Assembly: GCF_036226445.1 (NCBI RefSeq)
Contig: NZ_CP108474.1
Coordinates: 7,068,001-7,132,000, forward strand
Direction: 5' to 3'
DNA: 64,000 nucleotides
From: Streptomyces sp. NBC_01255
GTDB lineage: Bacteria > Actinomycetota > Actinomycetes > Streptomycetales > Streptomycetaceae
Below are positions 63,249 to 64,000 of the stretch, in pieces. A program made the translations under genes and the position numbers. Position 1 is the first letter of the stretch, and every line of letters starts with the position of its first letter. The notes below the pieces were generated by a model that had not been told where the DNA came from, made no database searches, and worked only from the letters and a program-made list of their open reading frames with translations.

Positions 63249-63935
63249 TCAGGCCCCCGGGGATTCCCCCGGGGGCCTCTTCTCGTCCTCCCGCGTGAAC
63301 GCCTGGATCAGCCAGGACGAGAACGAACCCGTCACCGCGCCGAGCAGCGCGAGCCCGCAGGCCATCACGCCCACCGCCGTCACCCGGCCGCCCGTGGTCA
63401 CCGGGGTGACGTCCCCGTACCCCACCGTGGCGAGCGTGGCGCAGGCCCACCACACCGCGTCGCCGAAGGTGCGGATCGTGGCGCCCGGGGCATCCACCTC
63501 GTACTGGTAGACGGTGAGCGCTCCCGCGAAGCCCAGCAGGGTCGTGGTGAGGCCGGCGTAGACCATCACGCGCGCGTAGAGGCTGAGCCGCGGCTTCTCC
63601 TGGCGGCGCTGCACCCGGTCGTAGATGGTGACCATCCGCACCGGCCGCAGCAGGGGCAGCATCAGGACCACCGTGTCGAGGAGGTGGGTGCGGACGAAGC
63701 GCAGCGGGCCGAGGCCGCTGAGGCGGAGCCGTACCGCGTAGTCCGCGATGAAGACCGCCCAGGCGGCCAGGGTGACGGCGAGGCACAGGTCGAGCCAGAC
63801 CTGGGCGAGACCGTGGTGGCCGAGGACCCGGACCGCGTAGCCCGTCAGATAGGCGAGCGAGGCCACGGCGAGCGGGGTCTCCATGCGGCGGTCCCAGCGT
63901 TCCTGGCGGGGCGGTTTCGGTGGCCTGTCGATCAT
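63249..63935 (-). CDS. Potassium-channel-like voltage-gated ion channel
   Basis: A 228-residue membrane protein with six hydrophobic segments, an arginine-bearing S4-like stretch (LPLLRPVRMVTIYDRVQRR), a pore helix WWACATLATVGYGDVTPV with the TVGYGD potassium selectivity filter, and a last helix AVGVMACGLALLGAVTGSFSSWLIQAF. A tetramer would form a K+ channel; the number of S4 charges is low, so voltage sensing is uncertain. It is complete and ends within the thrS terminator. Confidence 0.92.
   Translation of the reverse strand: MIDRPPKPPRQERWDRRMETPLAVASLAYLTGYAVRVLGHHGLAQVWLDLCLAVTLAAWAVFIADYAVRLRLSGLGPLRFVRTHLLDTVVLMLPLLRPVRMVTIYDRVQRRQEKPRLSLYARVMVYAGLTTTLLGFAGALTVYQYEVDAPGATIRTFGDAVWWACATLATVGYGDVTPVTTGGRVTAVGVMACGLALLGAVTGSFSSWLIQAFTREDEKRPPGESPGA
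63251..63278. terminator. Terminator of thrS inside the convergent channel gene end
   Basis: Perfect 12-bp stem AGGCCCCCGGGG / CCCCGGGGGCCT with a 4-nt loop, 17 bp after thrS. It overlaps the stop codon and last codons of the channel gene (stop 63249-63251). Confidence 0.85.
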
Positions 63936-64000
63936 CGGATCAGCATGGCGTCTGCATGGATCTTCCGCCCCGGCGACACGTTCCGAACGGGCGACGCAAT

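Overview
This 64 kb window is chromosomal DNA of a Streptomyces (high-GC Gram-positive actinomycete). The evidence is the roughly 70% G+C composition with G/C at almost every third codon position, frequent GTG/TTG starts, many ATGA/GTGA stop-start overlaps, and hallmark genes: ssgB (sporulation), the argCJBDR cluster with a separate argH, actinomycete-type PheS, twin-arginine secreted enzymes and a large set of one-component regulators and acetyltransferases. Gene content and order look like conserved core chromosome. I see no insertion sequence, prophage, integrase, CRISPR array or replication origin.

Layout. 1-4.3 kb: the end of a sensor histidine kinase, then pheS-pheT (phenylalanyl-tRNA synthetase). 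4.5-15.9 kb: a SpoIIE-type phosphatase, an HTH/TPR regulator, a NUDIX hydrolase, 3-hydroxybutyryl-CoA dehydrogenase, a Tat-exported GHL10 glycoside hydrolase, a DUF1918 protein, a DMT exporter and a MocR-type regulator divergent from each other with interlocking start codons, a GNAT, a histidine-phosphatase-fold protein without its catalytic histidines, a two-domain rRNA methyltransferase and a VOC protein. 16-18.7 kb: an ABC-F ATPase with an apparent leaderless mini-ORF plus hairpin attenuator, and a SigJ-like sigma factor. 18.8-25.6 kb: arginine biosynthesis argC-J-B-D-R and argH, whose two promoters share the same ArgR-box-like architecture.

25.6-36.7 kb: a HAD-like protein, a tetR-MFS exporter operon with a palindromic operator in its leaderless promoter, an acyltransferase, a glycerophosphodiesterase, a sigma-like protein, a GNAT, two small membrane proteins, then metNIQ (methionine uptake) preceded by a leader peptide ending in three Cys and two Met codons, then another GNAT. 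36.7-43.4 kb: cobalamin/siroheme genes: cobL (CbiE-CbiT), a 1181-residue protein fusing a long disordered segment to BluB and CobT, and a cysG-like two-domain enzyme, with a large nested inverted repeat between the last two.

43.5-48.6 kb: a SpoU rRNA methylase, a tail-anchored Ser/Thr kinase, a small membrane protein, an APH-like kinase, a zinc-ribbon protein, and a tRNA operon Gly-Cys-Val-Val-Val-Val. 48.8-64 kb: pabB/pabC-type folate genes, a double GNAT, a DsbA-like oxidoreductase, small membrane proteins, a CGNR regulator, ssgB, a TIGR02611 membrane protein, two tRNA-Val(CAC) genes flanking a very large membrane protein and an SRPBCC protein, a DnaQ-like exonuclease, a DUF4365 nuclease-like protein coupled to an unknown 447-residue protein, thrS, and a potassium-channel-like protein.

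The recurring theme worth follow-up is 5-prime regulatory structure: leaderless mini-ORFs and hairpins in front of the ABC-F gene, metNIQ and perhaps thrS; the promoter pair controlling arginine genes; and the nested hairpins between the cobT fusion and cysG. Function calls come from motif recognition by eye; no database search was run.
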